NCBI GenBank assembly: GCA_907165065.1
Contig: OU015532.1
Location: 48,092,839 to 48,156,838, forward strand
Direction: 5' to 3'
DNA: 64,000 nt
Source: Caprimulgus europaeus
Taxonomy: Eukaryota > Chordata > Aves > Caprimulgiformes > Caprimulgidae
The translations under genes and the position numbers were made by a program. Shown here piece after piece: positions 45,730 to 58,620 of this stretch; positions within the stretch are counted from its first letter, which is position 1; each line of letters opens with the position of its first letter. The notes below the pieces were generated by a model that was not told where the DNA came from, did no database searches, and saw only the letters and a program-made list of their open reading frames with translations.

Positions 45730-45866
45730 TTTTACACTGAGGGTGGTGAGACCCTGGCCCAGGTTGCCCAGAGAGGTGCCAGAAGCCCCATCCCTGCAAG
45801 TATTCAGAGTCAGGTTGGATGGGGCTCTGAGCAACCTGCTCTGGTTGAAGATGTCCCTGCTCCATG
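45730..45866 (+). mobile_element. CR1 LINE fragment
   Basis: The plus strand has 'TTTTACACTGAGGGTGGTGA', 'GACCCTGGCCCAGGTTGCCC', 'AGAGAGGTGCCAGAAGCCCC', 'CTGAGCAACCTGCTCTGGTT' and 'GAAGATGTCCCTGCTC'. It stops before the final tail. Same subfamily as the copies at 23281 and 56621. Confidence 0.95.
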
Positions 45867-47269
45867 ACTTTTGCCATAGTTTAGCATTTTCCCTTCAGAT
45901 TAAGCAGGGGAAGGATACAACCAAGCTGAGCTGAGAAAACTCAGGAAGAACAGAAAGAACAGAAAAGTGTTTCTTCAAAACAGGAAGCCTCCTGTTCAAA
46001 CAGCCACTCTTCAAACCTGTTCTGTGCAAAAACCCTTTTAAAATGATTGAGCATCAGTTAAATCTCCATTTCCAGCTGCATCAATGTGCCCCACTCAGGC
46101 CATTTCTAATCAAGCTGAGACAGAAGAAGGGCAGATGGAAAGACAATGGACAACTACTCCCCAGTGGCAAAGCTCAGCTATTAGCTCAGTATTGGTCTGC
46201 CTAAGGTGAGCAGATTGGTCTGGCTCGTAATTTATTCTCTGCTGGGATCCTGTTAACGTCTTTACTGTGATGGAGACAGCTTCAGCTTGGCGTGAATTCC
46301 CCAAAGGCAGTCCAGGGTTGAACAGGTGCCCAAAGTCACTTTTGGAACTTATTTTAACAACAGAGAACATCCTTGATATGTAAAATTGAAGGTTCTTTGT
46401 AAGTGAGGCTGCAAAAGCAACCCATGGCCATAAAAACCCCCAGAATTAGAGTCCAATATCACCAAAATTCAGAGAACTCCATGCAGGCTCCATACACCAC
46501 CTGCTTCACCAGAGCATTCAAGGATTTTGTCCTTGTCAACTTTAGGCCACTCTCTGGCTTTCTTAGGGATGGAAGGGATGCTTAGAATAACTACAACTGG
46601 AGCTGGGCAAACGTGCACTGTGGGAAGGAAGCGTGGTTTCTGGCATACCACAGCATATTCACATCACCGACACGAGTGGTGGAAGGCAGCAGTGCTGTGA
46701 GAGGAGCCATTTGTTATGCTGCAGAGAGGACCAAAGATAAATGGCAAGAGCAAAGTCATTCCGAGTTAGCCATTAAGGCAGAGAAATTGCCCTTTGCATT
46801 TCCAGAGGAGCTTCCATCATGCTGCAGACCAGCAGTGAAACACAAAGCCCATGCAGAATGCAACAACATAAGATGCAGAGAAGGGGAGAGACCAAGAACA
46901 TCAAGGAAAAGCCCACCTCATGAGGGGTGGATGTTAACATCCATACAAACTCCTGACTTCAAAGGTTTCAACTGTAAGATAAGCACTTTTACACAGAGTA
47001 CATCAAGTAAACTGGAAGGATGATGCCTCCTGCTACTAGGAGGAACCAAATGCCCCAGCTCTTGGGCCAGCACTTCCCACTTCCAGATAGGCTCCAGTCT
47101 CCACAGACTGTCCAGAACTTCCACAGTTCTTTGCTGGGATGGAGACAGCACAGACCTCCCCATCCAGTGCTCTTCCATCAGCACCCGTGGAGTCAGACTG
47201 CCTTTTGCAGTTGCTCCTGATTCCTCACTTCTTAAAGCAAACTACAGAGAGAGAGCACATAGGAAGACA
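45867..47269. other. Non-coding stretch
   Basis: Overlapping frames up to 136 codons (46613-47023 plus) with no domain. No repeat recognised. Confidence 0.4.
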
Positions 47270-47350
47270 GAGTCTATATCTGTATAGAGTCTCTATATAA
47301 ATATATACATAAATATATATGTAAATAGTCTCTATATAAATATATACACG
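47270..47350. repeat. AT-rich minisatellite-like repeat
   Basis: The word GTCTCTATATAAATATATAC occurs at 47289 and again at 47328, 39 bases apart, within a TATA-rich tract. This is a short tandem duplication inside low-complexity AT sequence. The TATATAA words here are not evidence of a promoter. Confidence 0.85.
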
Positions 47351-49584
47351 GTACATACATAATTCCTACGCCTCTCATTCTGACAGTTGTATCTTTTCAT
47401 CTTACTACATAGGCTAAAGAGGCAGAGATGGAAGGAATAAACACTGCCTATAACAGTCTGCAGCTGACAAGAGTATCACAGTCTGGTGCTCAAACAATTC
47501 AAGCTGGCAGACAAACTGCAGCTGCAATCCTTGGTGTTATTTTTAACTCGTTTCTCCCACTCAGGCTGTCTCCTTGTCACCTCACTCCATCTCCGAGACA
47601 CCCATTAAACCGCAGTCCAACAGCGTCATCAGCACCTCTGTCAACAGAATGTATTTGTCTCCCTGGGATGGGGAAATGTGTGCCACAAAGGAATGAGCTT
47701 TCTGGAGTTCAGCAATCTACTGGGAAGTGTTAATTAGATGGAATCACAAGGAAGCTGAGCAGACACAGACTAATTAGCACCACCGAGTGTGGCAGGGCAG
47801 CTCTGCAGAGGCAGGACTCCATCACCAGCTTCGGAGGAGGCAGCACTGCTTCCTATCTCCTGGCTCTAGTCTCAAAGTGACATTAAACCATATGCCACCA
47901 GACCACGAGTCCCACAGCCACAGAGAGGGAAGGTCTTTCCCTCCACCACCTCGTTACCTTCATCAGCTCATTCCCCCTGCATCATTCAACTCAGCCTATC
48001 CACAAAGATGTTCCAGATTCCACCTAGGCAGGAGCAGGTGGGTCCTCAGAAAGGTGTGCATCCCTCCTGAACCTCAGCTGGACTGATGGGCTAGAAACAC
48101 GACCAGTTTCCCTGGGGAACCCAAAAGCACTGGGTGTCAGTGCAGAATTAAACCGGACAGCTTCTGTGCAGAACAGCAAGGGGGTCTAAAAGTGCAGCAG
48201 GAACCTGGGAAAAGAAGAACTAGAAAGAGGCATTCAGCATGTCAGCCCAGGAGCTTAAGTATTGCTGACTAGCTGACATCAGTCACAAAAAAAAATGCTT
48301 CCCAAGCATAGCATCAGATGTTCTCCAGCTGAATCCCCGTTTTTTCACAGATGCGACCTAGCAGATGGACCTGTGTGCCAGTAATTCCATGAGCAGATAA
48401 ATAAGAGGCTGGAGATTCAACACTCACTCCTCACATTCCTGTGCTCGTTAATTTCTCATTTTTAAGGGGGAAAAAAATCACACTGGATACAGGTGATAAT
48501 ACTAAAAAAGCAGAGGGATGGACCTGTACTAAGCAAGCCTTGATTTTTAGGTGCTTGGACAATCTGGAAGGGAATTATGTTGCCTGAACCAAAGCAGTCA
48601 ATCAATTTAACATGCTCTGCATAACTAATCAGCCAAACCCCTGCAGCACACCTCAGACCACGCTGGGCATTTGCCTTGTAGAGGTCAGCTGAAGCCTTGC
48701 TGACAGCAGTTGGACAGACATTACATTAAGACACCTTTGCTTACAGATCCGTTTCTTATTGTTATTTAGACACATACATGAGTTATGACAGTGTAGCTTG
48801 CTTTCTCCTCTTGCTGCTAATTCCTCACCATCCATCAAGGCAAGGGCAGAAATCTGGCTGGATATATTCACAACCCCAACTATTTTTCACCCTTGTCTAT
48901 CACCCATCCAGCCAACAGCCAGAGGTAGGCTGGCAAAAGACCCAAGACAGAGTAAAACACAAAGCCTGTGGTCAAGCAAAGAGCCAGTTAGGCTCTTAGA
49001 AAGCAAATCCCTTCTCCAAGACTATTCACCAGCCTGCTGGCTATGAGACAGAACTCTAAAAACATGGGTTTCTTCTCATTATTATGCTGTCTCCTTCTTA
49101 TTCCCCTTTCTCCCAGGAGAAATGGGTAAGGGAAACACTGTTACTTCTGTTTACAGTTCATTTTCATTCTGAACTCAGAGGAGAGCAGAAGTGAGATCCA
49201 GGCTTGCAGTCCAGGGCATTGCTTCGCCTGTGCTAACACAGAGACACCCAAGCCTGGGCTGCAACATCCATGTGGGGCTTACAGTGATGTGACTTATTTA
49301 AATGAAGGGGAAAAATACAAAATATTTGTGTCTTCTACACACACCCTCTGTTCTAAAAATCACATTCCTTACCAGGAAACTCCCCTCAGAATATTTTATT
49401 TTAGACATTTCTTTATTGCATGGCAAGATATAAAGGCCTTGGTGCACAGTGCCCAATTATATCAGAACAGCTGAGCCCACACTTCTCCACTGGAAACCTT
49501 GTGGCCCACACAGTAAAGCCATTTGTGACCCAAAACCTGTGCCCTTGCAGTTTCTATCCAGACATAGTGAGGTAAAGGTAGAAA
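47351..49584. other. Non-coding stretch
   Basis: No convincing exon. Frames such as 47787-48086 (plus) have no domain. A-rich runs at about 48288-48296 and 48470-48478. Confidence 0.42.
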
Positions 49585-49700
49585 CACAGAAAATGGTTTG
49601 GGTTGAAGGGACCTTTCAAGGTCTCTAGTCCAACCCCTGCAGTGACTGACACACAGACCCAGGACACCCTTCCCTGCCTCCTGGAGCCCCTCACTGCAGT
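49585..49700 (-). mobile_element. CR1 LINE 3' fragment
   Basis: The plus strand has 'AATGGTTTGGGTTGAAGGGA', 'CCTTTCAAGGTCTCTAGTCC' and 'AACCCCTGCAGTGACTGACA', the reverse complement of a CR1 3' end. Diverged, truncated, minus strand. Confidence 0.85.
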
Positions 49701-52700
49701 TCTGCAGCCTGCACTTTAAACAAAGCCCCTTGGTGCCTGCAGTGATGATTGGGATTAGCACCACGATTCTCCCCCTGCCAGGGACAGAACAGTCTCACAG
49801 GACCACTACCAGAGATTTCTGCAGCAACTCAGGGAATAATGGTAAAAGCAGCTGCAAAACAGCGAGTGAACAAAGACTACAGAGGTGACTCAACAACTTC
49901 TCAATTCAGCTGTTCGAGTGTCTGCAGTTCCCTTTGTGCTCCAGGTGAATCAAAAGTGATTGAGTAGAATTAATCTCTCCCTAGAGCATTAAAAATACAG
50001 TTTCAGTGCAGACTTCCTAGGCTCTTTCAAACCTGAGTTCCCTCAAAATCCCTCCCTGCTGTAACACCAAAGGACTGAATGTCCAATGAACTGGATTTCA
50101 GCAGAGCTGAGTTTTGGAGGACTGAGTTAAAAGAACTCTGTGAATTAAAAGTGCATCTGTTGAGATGACAGGCTTCCAGCTGAAATGCAGAAGCCTTCAG
50201 GAAATCCTGGTGCTGAACTGCAAACCCTCTTGGTCTCTGACCGAGCACCAGTGCAGGGCTGAGCACACCACGCACTCACCTCGAGCTCTCACCGACTGCA
50301 TGGACAACTGTTTCAGTTCCCTCCCGAGGCCACAGGTATTCAAGCACGTGAACAGCCATTTTATGGGATTAGCACCAATTTAAACACCTATTTAGGAGCC
50401 CCATGTGAAGTACAGGCTCCACAGCTCTGGCCTGGGAACAGGGAGCCCTGATACATGCATACCCTGTTGTTTTATGATCTAAGAGCAATTTTCCTCACCC
50501 CACAACCAATACCAAAACTATAAACAGCAAGGGGTGTCATGAAGCTTTTTCTGACTGAAGGACTAAGGAAAACAAACTGATGAGTAAAGTGATTAATGTG
50601 GAAAAGTCAAAGCTGTGGGGGAAAAAACAGAAACCACAGCACAGGTTTTTAAAGTTTACAAGAAAAATACAATCTGTTCATTTCTCAAATGTCTGGATAG
50701 ATTCCCCTTCTCCTTCCCACAACCACAGCTTCTGCTGAACACCCTCGTGTTTCAGGTTCAGACCAGGACTGCAGAACCAGAGGTGTCACACGAGACCCAT
50801 TTCAGGTGCATGAACGATGACATTTGGCTGTAAGTGGATTTGGGGTGACAGTTCATCCAACCCAAACCTCAGCTACCCAATACTTGCACCAAAGAGGGCA
50901 GGCACGAAAACAGAACAAGAGTAAAACATTTCCCCTCCAGGAAACAGAGAGAGCACACACACACACACGTGGAAACCTTCACAAAATGAAGGGTAACACT
51001 GGGAGGGGCCAGGTTTTTGCTTGTACAGATCCCCAGCTCCAAGGACAAGTGTCCTCACAGGAGGTGATTGGCAGAATAACCAGAACCCAGCTGGTTCCAC
51101 TGTCAGTGTTGCTGCTCCCTGCTAAATTCCTTCTTTTAACCAAAATTTCAACACATTCCTGCCAGTTCTCCTGCGTGGTACAGAGTTGAGGAGGAAATTG
51201 AACCGTTCTTTACCCACCTCTCTAGGACATCCCAGAATCATTCAGCACAGCAAATCCAGGAAGGCAGGGGTTTAAAATACAGACTCGGAGCTCCCAAAAA
51301 TCAAGAGCAGCTCACATATCCATGCAATCAGAGTTATCACTCTTACTGCACCCTCTCATCTGTGGAGCTCTGTTTTCTAAGGCACTGATTTCATTTTTGT
51401 CTTCCTTAGGTCTGTTGGAATTTCTCCCAATATTAAAAAAAAAAATGACTCATAGTAAAAAGTAGTTATAAACAGCTACAGCAGCAGGGTGGAGGAGTTT
51501 TTTTCCCCAACAAAACTTCACTGCTTCAAGGTTTCCAGCCTTTCCCTAGAAAAAATTGCTTGGGAAAACCCCATTTTGTTCATTTGTTCCTAGAAAAAGA
51601 ATACACAAGTGAGCAGAGGCAGGCTGTGTGCCTTCAGCAGCAGAACCCAGCAACATCCCTGTGGCTTGGAGGTACCAGCCAAGGAGCAGGTAGGACAGGG
51701 TGTGTGGTCAGACAGACCACCTCAGGTTGGACCAAACCACAGAGCTGCGAGAAGCAGGGAGGCTTTTGGGCACACAAATGGTAATTAGGTGCTGCCTGTG
51801 TGTTGGAAAGCATCTTTGAGTTTTCCAGCTATATTTGATGATTTAATACATTATCTCTACAAACCTGGGATTACCCATGTCCTTAGATTGTCACAACTTT
51901 GACCACACACCAAACAAAAGTGATCAATGAACAAAGCAAATCACATACACAAACTGGATGGTAGTTACAGGTTCAGCACCTTCCTAAATTTAAAGCCTGT
52001 TAAGGATTGTCTTCCTTGACAGAGTATATCCTATTCTGGGTCACAAAGTCCCAGGGACATGAAGATGAGTTTCATAATTCATTTTTTTGTTTTCACCACA
52101 GTGACTGATATGAATAAACAAAGGGTTTTTCTTGTCAATTAATTATCTCCTCCTCCCCATGAAAGGCAGAGTATGCAAGATCAGTCCACATTTTCATTTC
52201 ATTGCCTTTATCTCTAAACAAAGGTGTTTCAGACATAGGTCTGGGTCCTGACATTTGTGGTAGTGAAAGTACAGGGGCAATGGCAAATCTAAACCTCCTT
52301 TGCCCTAGGCTGACAGAGGGGAATTTGCCCTCCCAGAGGCAAATGAGGGGTAACGCTGCTGATGGCATCAAACCACCCTGAACCCAGCGAGATGGACTGT
52401 CCATCCCTTTGGATCTAGCCTGTGTCTACAGCCCTTGGCACATAAATAACTAAGAAGATTTAAGAAGGTGCATTGAGTTGACAGGAGGAGTCTCAAAGCA
52501 GAGAACAACAGGAACACGTTCATTATGCTGACAGCCCGCTTTGACACCTCTCATGCAGGAGATGCTGCTAATCCCAGTGAACATTCACTCTCCTCCCAGC
52601 AGGAGCCTGCAGTGCAGTGCATAAATTCACACCTCTCAAATAGGACATCTTTTAGAAGCCATCAAAATACAATATTCTCCACCCATTTTACCACTTTGGC

Positions 52701-52839
52701 TTGCCCTTTGTGTTTCAACTAATTAAACATTACCTGCATGTGACTATAGGGACATAGCAAAGAAAGCCACTGTGGTCTCAAAGCTCAACACCAAGGCCAA
52801 AAACACCACTGGCATGTGAACAAGTATTTTTCTCCCCTT
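49701..52839. other. Non-coding stretch with a short CA repeat
   Basis: A (CA)8-type run lies at about 50953-50968. An A-run lies near 51434-51444. Frames such as 50824-51189 (plus) and 52135-52404 (minus) have no domains. Nothing else was recognised. Confidence 0.42.
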
Positions 52840-52965
52840 AACATACACTGTTCATGCAATAAGACATTTCCTCGAGATATTATAATTAATTATATTAAAT
52901 GGAAAAACAAAGATTCTAGGGGAAATACAAGCAAATAATTTGCATTTTTAATGGGCAGCCGGTAC
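52840..52965. other. AT-rich candidate non-coding element
   Basis: This short block has 'GATATTATAATTAATTATAT' (about 52876-52895) and 'AAATAATTTGCATTTTTAAT' (about 52933-52952). The second combines an AATAATTTGCAT octamer-like word with a TAAT core. No repeat signature was seen. Weak evidence. Confidence 0.28.
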
Positions 52966-55900
52966 CCTCTAAGGTTTAGGGGCAATGCAGGCCCCCCACC
53001 CTGATGGAGTCCCAAAAATAAAGCAGAAATCCTGTGGGTCTTCACTGTTACCATGGAAGCCTGAAGAGAGACATCCTCATGATCCAGAAGATCCTGTGGC
53101 TTAAACTACAAAACATTCTTCTTGTCTGTGGAAAGGAGAATCTACCAGAGGAAGAAGATGACAAAATGCCAATCACCCAAGGTGGGAACTGAACACAGGA
53201 TCACCAGGAACAGTTACAGGATAGGAATTGTCACAGATTATATGATTCTGTGACTATATGTGACTGTCACAACACACGAAGGGCAACCTTTCTACCGAGC
53301 AGTTATCTGAGAGACACCCGTCCTGTGAAGCAAGGAGCTGCCCAATTCTGACCTCCAAGGAAAGTTTCATTGGCAACTGGAGGACAATAGCTTCATTGTT
53401 TTTCCCCTCACATCTAACCTCACTGTTTTGAATTTTGTTGTAACTTTTTTTTTGGCTGAAAACCTAAAAATAACAACGTGGTGAAATAGACAGCCCAGAC
53501 AAAACTGCAGCCAAACTGCTTCTGATTCGGTAACACTATCATCAACTGGGGACTGCTTAGGACAGGGAGCTGATCTGAATAGGTGTACTACCAACATTTC
53601 TTACTGCAATTAGAACAGAGAGAGAAAGCAAATGTATCCTTGACAGCTCACGCCAGATACCAGCCGCAGGCAGCATCGTTGGACTGGCCCAGGTTAAGAC
53701 CAACCGATGGGCAAGGCTGGTACCAGCAGGTTGCCTTCTATGCTAGAGGTTTCCTTTTAATTAAGATGCTTAGGTATCAGTGGAAGCCTGTGTGGAAAGA
53801 CCTCTTCAAAACTGCTCACAGAGCATCCTCCAGCCAAGACTGACAAGGGTGGAGGGTGCAGCCAAAGCGGGCACTTACCCCATTAAGCAGCTGTCCTGCT
53901 GCGCACCGAGCTCTGTGCCTCGCCCCAGGGGGCAAGGATGGAAGTGACAGTGGAATTAGAAGTGGAGATTAATAATAAAAATCAAGGCAGGAGCATCATC
54001 TCTGTTTTGGAAAGAAGGAAAGAGGGAAACAAGAGAGAAGAGCAAGGGGACAACCTCATCCTGCCCTGCCTGCACAGCAGCCACAGTCCCTGGAGTGCTG
54101 CCCCATCTGGATTTGGAAGTTTCCAAGCCTGGAATGGGAATGTCTCCACTTGTTCTTAGGAGATGTATCCAGCTGCCTTCTACAGCTCTGGTCTGCTCCA
54201 GGGGTGATGCATTTTGTTGTTGTTTTGAGAACAAGGCAGCCAAGGGGCTGCCAGGATCCTGTCTCCTGTCTCTCCTCCTTGGTTCAGGCACTTTGCAGCC
54301 CGTGGCAGAGGGCAGCGCCAGCCCACCTGGCAGGGCAGGACAAGCACACTGCTCTGCTCACCAGTGTAAAAAAGCAGGCAATTAACACCACATTTTCCCC
54401 TCTCAGCCATTTCAGGAAAGGTCCTTCACAAACACCCAAGTTCACCTGTGTATCAGGCAGTTCAGCTCCCGCAGGGGCGAGGTCTGGACAACAGGTTGGC
54501 ATCTCAGGAGCACAAAGCACGCTTCCCGTTTTGCTAGCTGCTGCCTGGGAGCAGCAGGTATAAAGGAGGGATGAGCAACAGCCCCTTCTCACCACAGCTG
54601 GAGAACACCTGATTTTCTATCCATGCTCAGCTAACATTTTGTGCCTTCCTAGAGCGAATCTGTTTGAGAGCCACAGAGCAGGCGCTGGCTTCTGCCCTGG
54701 GAAATAACAAACCCCCATGAGGCAATGATAAAGAAGCACATGGTCTGAGAGCAAGTCTGCCCAGTGCGATGTACCACTCAAAACACAAATGCAGGTCTCA
54801 AACCCACACAGTTTAACAGCCTGGAGGTGAGTGTGGGGTTAACTGTTCCTAATCCTTCCAGCAGCTGCAACAGAAGCTCCTGGCCTGGCCGTGAGAAACT
54901 CTCCAGCATCTTTCCCACAGTGCTCCCAGCACCTCCCTTCATTTGTTCCCTCCTTGCTCACTGTCTCTACTAAATGGGGATTCAAGATCATTCCAAAAGG
55001 AATAATATAAATAAATAAAATTTAAGAACTGCATAATTTATGTTCATCATCGCAAATATCAGTCAAGAAAAATGGAACAGCGAGTTAAGATAGCTGAACA
55101 CACCTCTCTGCAAAGGCTGCTGTCAGTAATTCACTCACACAAGCAGAATTATAGAGAGCCAGAGTGAATGTTACAGCATCATCTCCGACTGCATGAGTCG
55201 CAGCTCCCAACAGCTGTATTGAGTGGTAACAAACCCTTCTAGACTTCCTCATCTGACCTTTGGTTCCACTCGTTTTTGGCACACTATCCCAGCTGCAGAG
55301 CCAGAAATGAGCCAGTTGCATGCACGTGAACCATCTGCCCTGGGCAGTCCCTGCCTTCCAGGGGAGCATCGCCGCGGCATTCCCGCAGCTCCGGCCGGTG
55401 CTGGAGGAGCCTCCCAGCCGTGGAAGCTCAGAGGCACCAGCAGGCACCTGAGGTAAGGTAACCCCCCCAAAACACCCCTTCCTGCAGCTCATCAGCCCCA
55501 TCACCTTCTCGCCACTCCGCTCAGGCAATGAAAAATCTTACTGCAGTCTGCACAATGACACCAAAACCTGGCAAACGTCCTCTTTCTGCTCTGCTATTTC
55601 ACAACCAGGGCTAACATCCAGAGCCTCTGTGCCCTGATGCATCTTCTAGCTAATAACACAGCTGATTAGTCTAGATCACTTCAGCTAGATCCCACAAACC
55701 CTTCCCCCACTGTACTTAATGAATTAATCTGACATTCGTGTCGGAGCGTCTGGGATGAAGCATTTCTGTGAGCGGGAACACTGAACAAGCCACTTGCTCA
55801 GAAGGAATAAGTGCTTGCAATAGTTCTTTTCAATGGCAAGTGGAAGGTGGTAGTGGTAGGAGTACTCCAAAGCTGATAATAGGGGGTTTAAATTACAGCA

Positions 55901-56620
55901 AGGAACACTTAGAGACACGAGGAAAAGCTTTCTGATGCTCAGGGCAGCCCTAGCCCTGCGCTGGCTCCCCAAGGAGGCTGTGGCATCCCACTGCTGAGGG
56001 TCTGCAATGCCAGGTGAGATAAATGCTGTAGGAAACAGCAGATAGCAATGAACTGTCCTGAGGGAGGGACAGACTTCGATGCTCCCTGAACATCTGCATT
56101 TTTTGGTGGGTTCCTATGTTCTGCTCTGGCAGCACCAATGGGAGGGGTGGGGCAGTGGCTGCAGCCTGCCATGGACAGCCCCCTCCAAGCCCCACAGCCT
56201 CAGCTCTGCTGTCACCAGAGCCAGCTTCTGGCATGTGAAAGCCCAAGCCACAGTCACCAGCTACTCCTCCACAGCACTGCAAACTGTGGCACCCAACAGC
56301 TTCAGCAAAAAAGCGGTGGTGGGTGGGTCAAAACCAGCTCCTGGGTGAGAGTTGAGCAGGGCAAGCCCTGCCATCCAGCCCTTGGGCAGCTCTGTCTAAG
56401 GAGACGTGAAAAGCCCTGGAACCCAGGCCAAGCAATCTCCACACAGAAGATGTACAGAAGACCAGCATCAGCATGGACACACACTGTTCAGCATGTGTGG
56501 ACCGCTGGTGGGGGCTGTGGCTGGTCTCCACTGGCTTTTCTCGATCATAGGGATATAGACACACACCAGAGCTCTTCATCAGTGGGCTTTCTCTCCTCGG
56601 GGTAAAAGGACAGAGTTTTA
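52966..56620. other. Non-coding stretch, no gene supported
   Basis: It includes an 8-bp inverted repeat at 53230-53254 (see findings). Frames of 100-155 codons occur at 53956-54595, 55085-55528 and 56138-56605 but overlap on both strands and show no domain. No dispersed repeat was recognised here before the CR1 at 56621. Confidence 0.42.
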
Positions 56621-56918
56621 GCAGGGCCTGTAGCAACAGAATGAGGGGAGATGGTTTTAAACTAAAAGAGGGGACATTCAGACTAGATGCAAGGAAGAAT
56701 TTTTTTACACTGAGGATGGTGAGACACTGGCCCAGGTTGCCCAGAGAGGTGGTAGAAGCCCTACCCCTGGAAACATTCCAGGTCAGGCTGGACAGGGCTC
56801 TGAGCAACCTGCTCTGGTTAAAGATGTCCCTGTCACTGCAGGGGTTGGACTAGATGGGCCTGGAAAGGTCCCTTCAGCCCAAACCAGTCTGTGATTCTGT
56901 GATTCCATGATTGTGTGA
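56621..56918 (+). mobile_element. CR1 LINE fragment with intact octamer tail
   Basis: This is the best-preserved CR1 in the window. The plus strand runs 'GCAGGGCCTGTAGCAACAGA', 'GATGGTTTTAAACTAAAAGA', 'TTTTACACTGAGGATGGTGA', 'GGCCCAGGTTGCCCAGAGAG', 'CTGAGCAACCTGCTCTGGTT', 'GGTCCCTTCAGCCCAAACCA' and 'GTCTGTGATTCTGTGATTCC'. The ATTCTGTG-type tail is the defining 3' end of the family. It is 5'-truncated, about 300 bases long, with no open reading frame left. Confidence 0.97.
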
Positions 56919-57937
56919 GCTCTCTCTTCACTGTGCTTTAGCCACATCCCAACCAGCTGCACACCCTCTCCATCATGTACATCCTGAAGTAGCCCCAGGA
57001 CCCTCCAGGAATAACAGGGCAATCCGGGCTTTATTTGTTGTTGAGATTTGTTTGTTTGAGTTTCAGGCGTTTGTTTGGGGTTTTATTTAAACAGCTATCT
57101 TATCACCTGCTAAAAGCTGGAGAGAAAACAAGTGCACTCCAGACAATTACAGAGGAAGTGGGTGGCTGGAAGTGACACAGGAGCTGAGGCCCTTCCTGCA
57201 GGCAGGCACTATTTTTAAACCCTGATGCGGAGAGTTTGTTCTGCTCAGAGAAAATCCATTCCCCCACGCTGTGCCATGCCCACTCACTTCCCATTGAAAG
57301 ACTTCAAACACCAGCCAGCCACTCTTGCTCGCCTCTGCTGTAGGACTGGGTACATAACTTCTTCATGGGAGGCACATTAGATCCTAAAGACTCTGTAAAA
57401 CATTTTTTTTCTTCCCTTAAGAATTTCCCTCCCAGTTGCTTTCTACCAGCAGCAGCACAAGGACTGTCTCCAACACATACTCACAACTAGTAATTTCAAT
57501 CTCCACATTAAAAGTAAGACTCACCATGGCTTTTTCTCCCCTCTCAGCTAACACAAGGGACAAAGTGTTGGTGCTGATCCCAGTAATGGGGTATTTTTTA
57601 AGTGGGGGAAGGCAAACGGAGAAAAAACAAGTTAGCTTGGTTTCCACTGTGCCCCTATGGCTGTCTCAGTGGCACCTTGTCTGGGATCAAGGGGTTGCTG
57701 GGTGCCCCAGCCTGCCCTCCCCAGGGCTCAGGGCACAGTCCCAGGGCAGGACAGCCACCATGCAGACGTTAGGCATTAATTAAGCCATGCACTTCACATC
57801 CCGAGGCCCTGACACCACCAGGCCCAACTCCTGGTGCCTCAGAGGCACAGCAGGACAGGTCAGCCCAGCCTGCCGGAGCATAGCGGGGAGGGGACAGCAT
57901 GGACAAGCCACCGCCAGCCTGACACAGCCCCAGGGCT
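56919..57937. other. Non-coding stretch
   Basis: A GTTT-rich patch lies at 57036-57085. The frames have no domain. 'GGCATTAATTAAGCC' occurs near 57771-57785. Confidence 0.4.
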
Positions 57938-58124
57938 ACCACCTGTGCTGTGACCACCTCGGACAGACAGACATCAGACAGATGGACATCCTGTCCCTAT
58001 CATTCCCTCCTCCATCACACCCCGTGCCTCAGCACCACCACCTGTGCTGCGACCGCCTCGGACAGACAGACATCGGACAGACGGACATCCTGTCCCTGTC
58101 CTTCCCTCCTCCATCACACCCCAT
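57938..58124. repeat. Tandem duplication, 99-bp unit, two copies
   Basis: The word ACCACCTGTGCTG starts both copies, at 57938 and 58037. Each continues through 'CCTCGGACAGACAGACATC', 'GACATCCTGTCCCT' and 'TTCCCTCCTCCATCACACCC'. The copies differ at scattered C/T and A/G positions. The second lacks about 11 bases at its end. The repeated frames across it are artefacts. Confidence 0.96.
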
Positions 58125-58299
58125 GTGAGAGGGCAGCCAGGCTCCCAGGCTGCAGGCATCACAGTCCTCTCCTCCCGGGAGCCACCAGCCTGACCCCCCT
58201 CCAGGGGCACTGCCAGCACCAGCACAGCTCAATGCCAGCCCAGATAGACACTGCCTTGCCAACACTTGCGGTGCCGCCTGTTCCTGGGGGAGCGGCGTT
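58125..58299. other. Short non-coding stretch
   Basis: GC-rich, no exon or repeat recognised. Confidence 0.4.
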
Positions 58300-58620
58300 A
58301 CTGATCAGTACATCTGTGTGAGAAGATGAGTAATTGGATGAATTATGAACAGAAGGTCCTTCTCTTCTGCTGACAGGATCCCTCAGCCATTCCTTCTCCT
58401 CTGCATAAATTCTGCCTGGCGTCTCCGGAGCCAGCCAGTGAAAGATGGCACAGCCAGAGTAAGATTTATGATTAGATCTTTATCTGCAAGTCAGGACTCT
58501 TCAATTCATTAAGAAAAAAAAAAATCAGAGTTAAGTCTCCTCCTCTCCTTAATTCAAGTCAAATCCTTCAGCCCAAACTGTGCATGGAGTTAAACCAGGA
58601 GAGAGGAAGGAAAGACTGTC
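58300..58620. other. Candidate conserved non-coding element
   Basis: This repeat-free block contains 'GTTACTGATCAGTACATC', 'GATGAGTAATTGGATGAATT' (about 58325-58344), 'AAGATTTATGATTAGATC' (about 58462-58479), 'TTCAATTCATTAAG' and 'CCTTAATTCAAGTC'. There is no open frame of note. Regulatory role inferred from motif density only. Confidence 0.35.

Noticed and set aside
47270-47350. TATA-box promoter
   Set aside because: The TATATAA words belong to a low-complexity AT repeat, with no CpG island or exon nearby.
57787-58321. Repeat-protein gene with duplicated Cys-containing units
   Set aside because: The apparent protein repeats are the 99-bp tandem DNA duplication read in two frames, without start or splice support.
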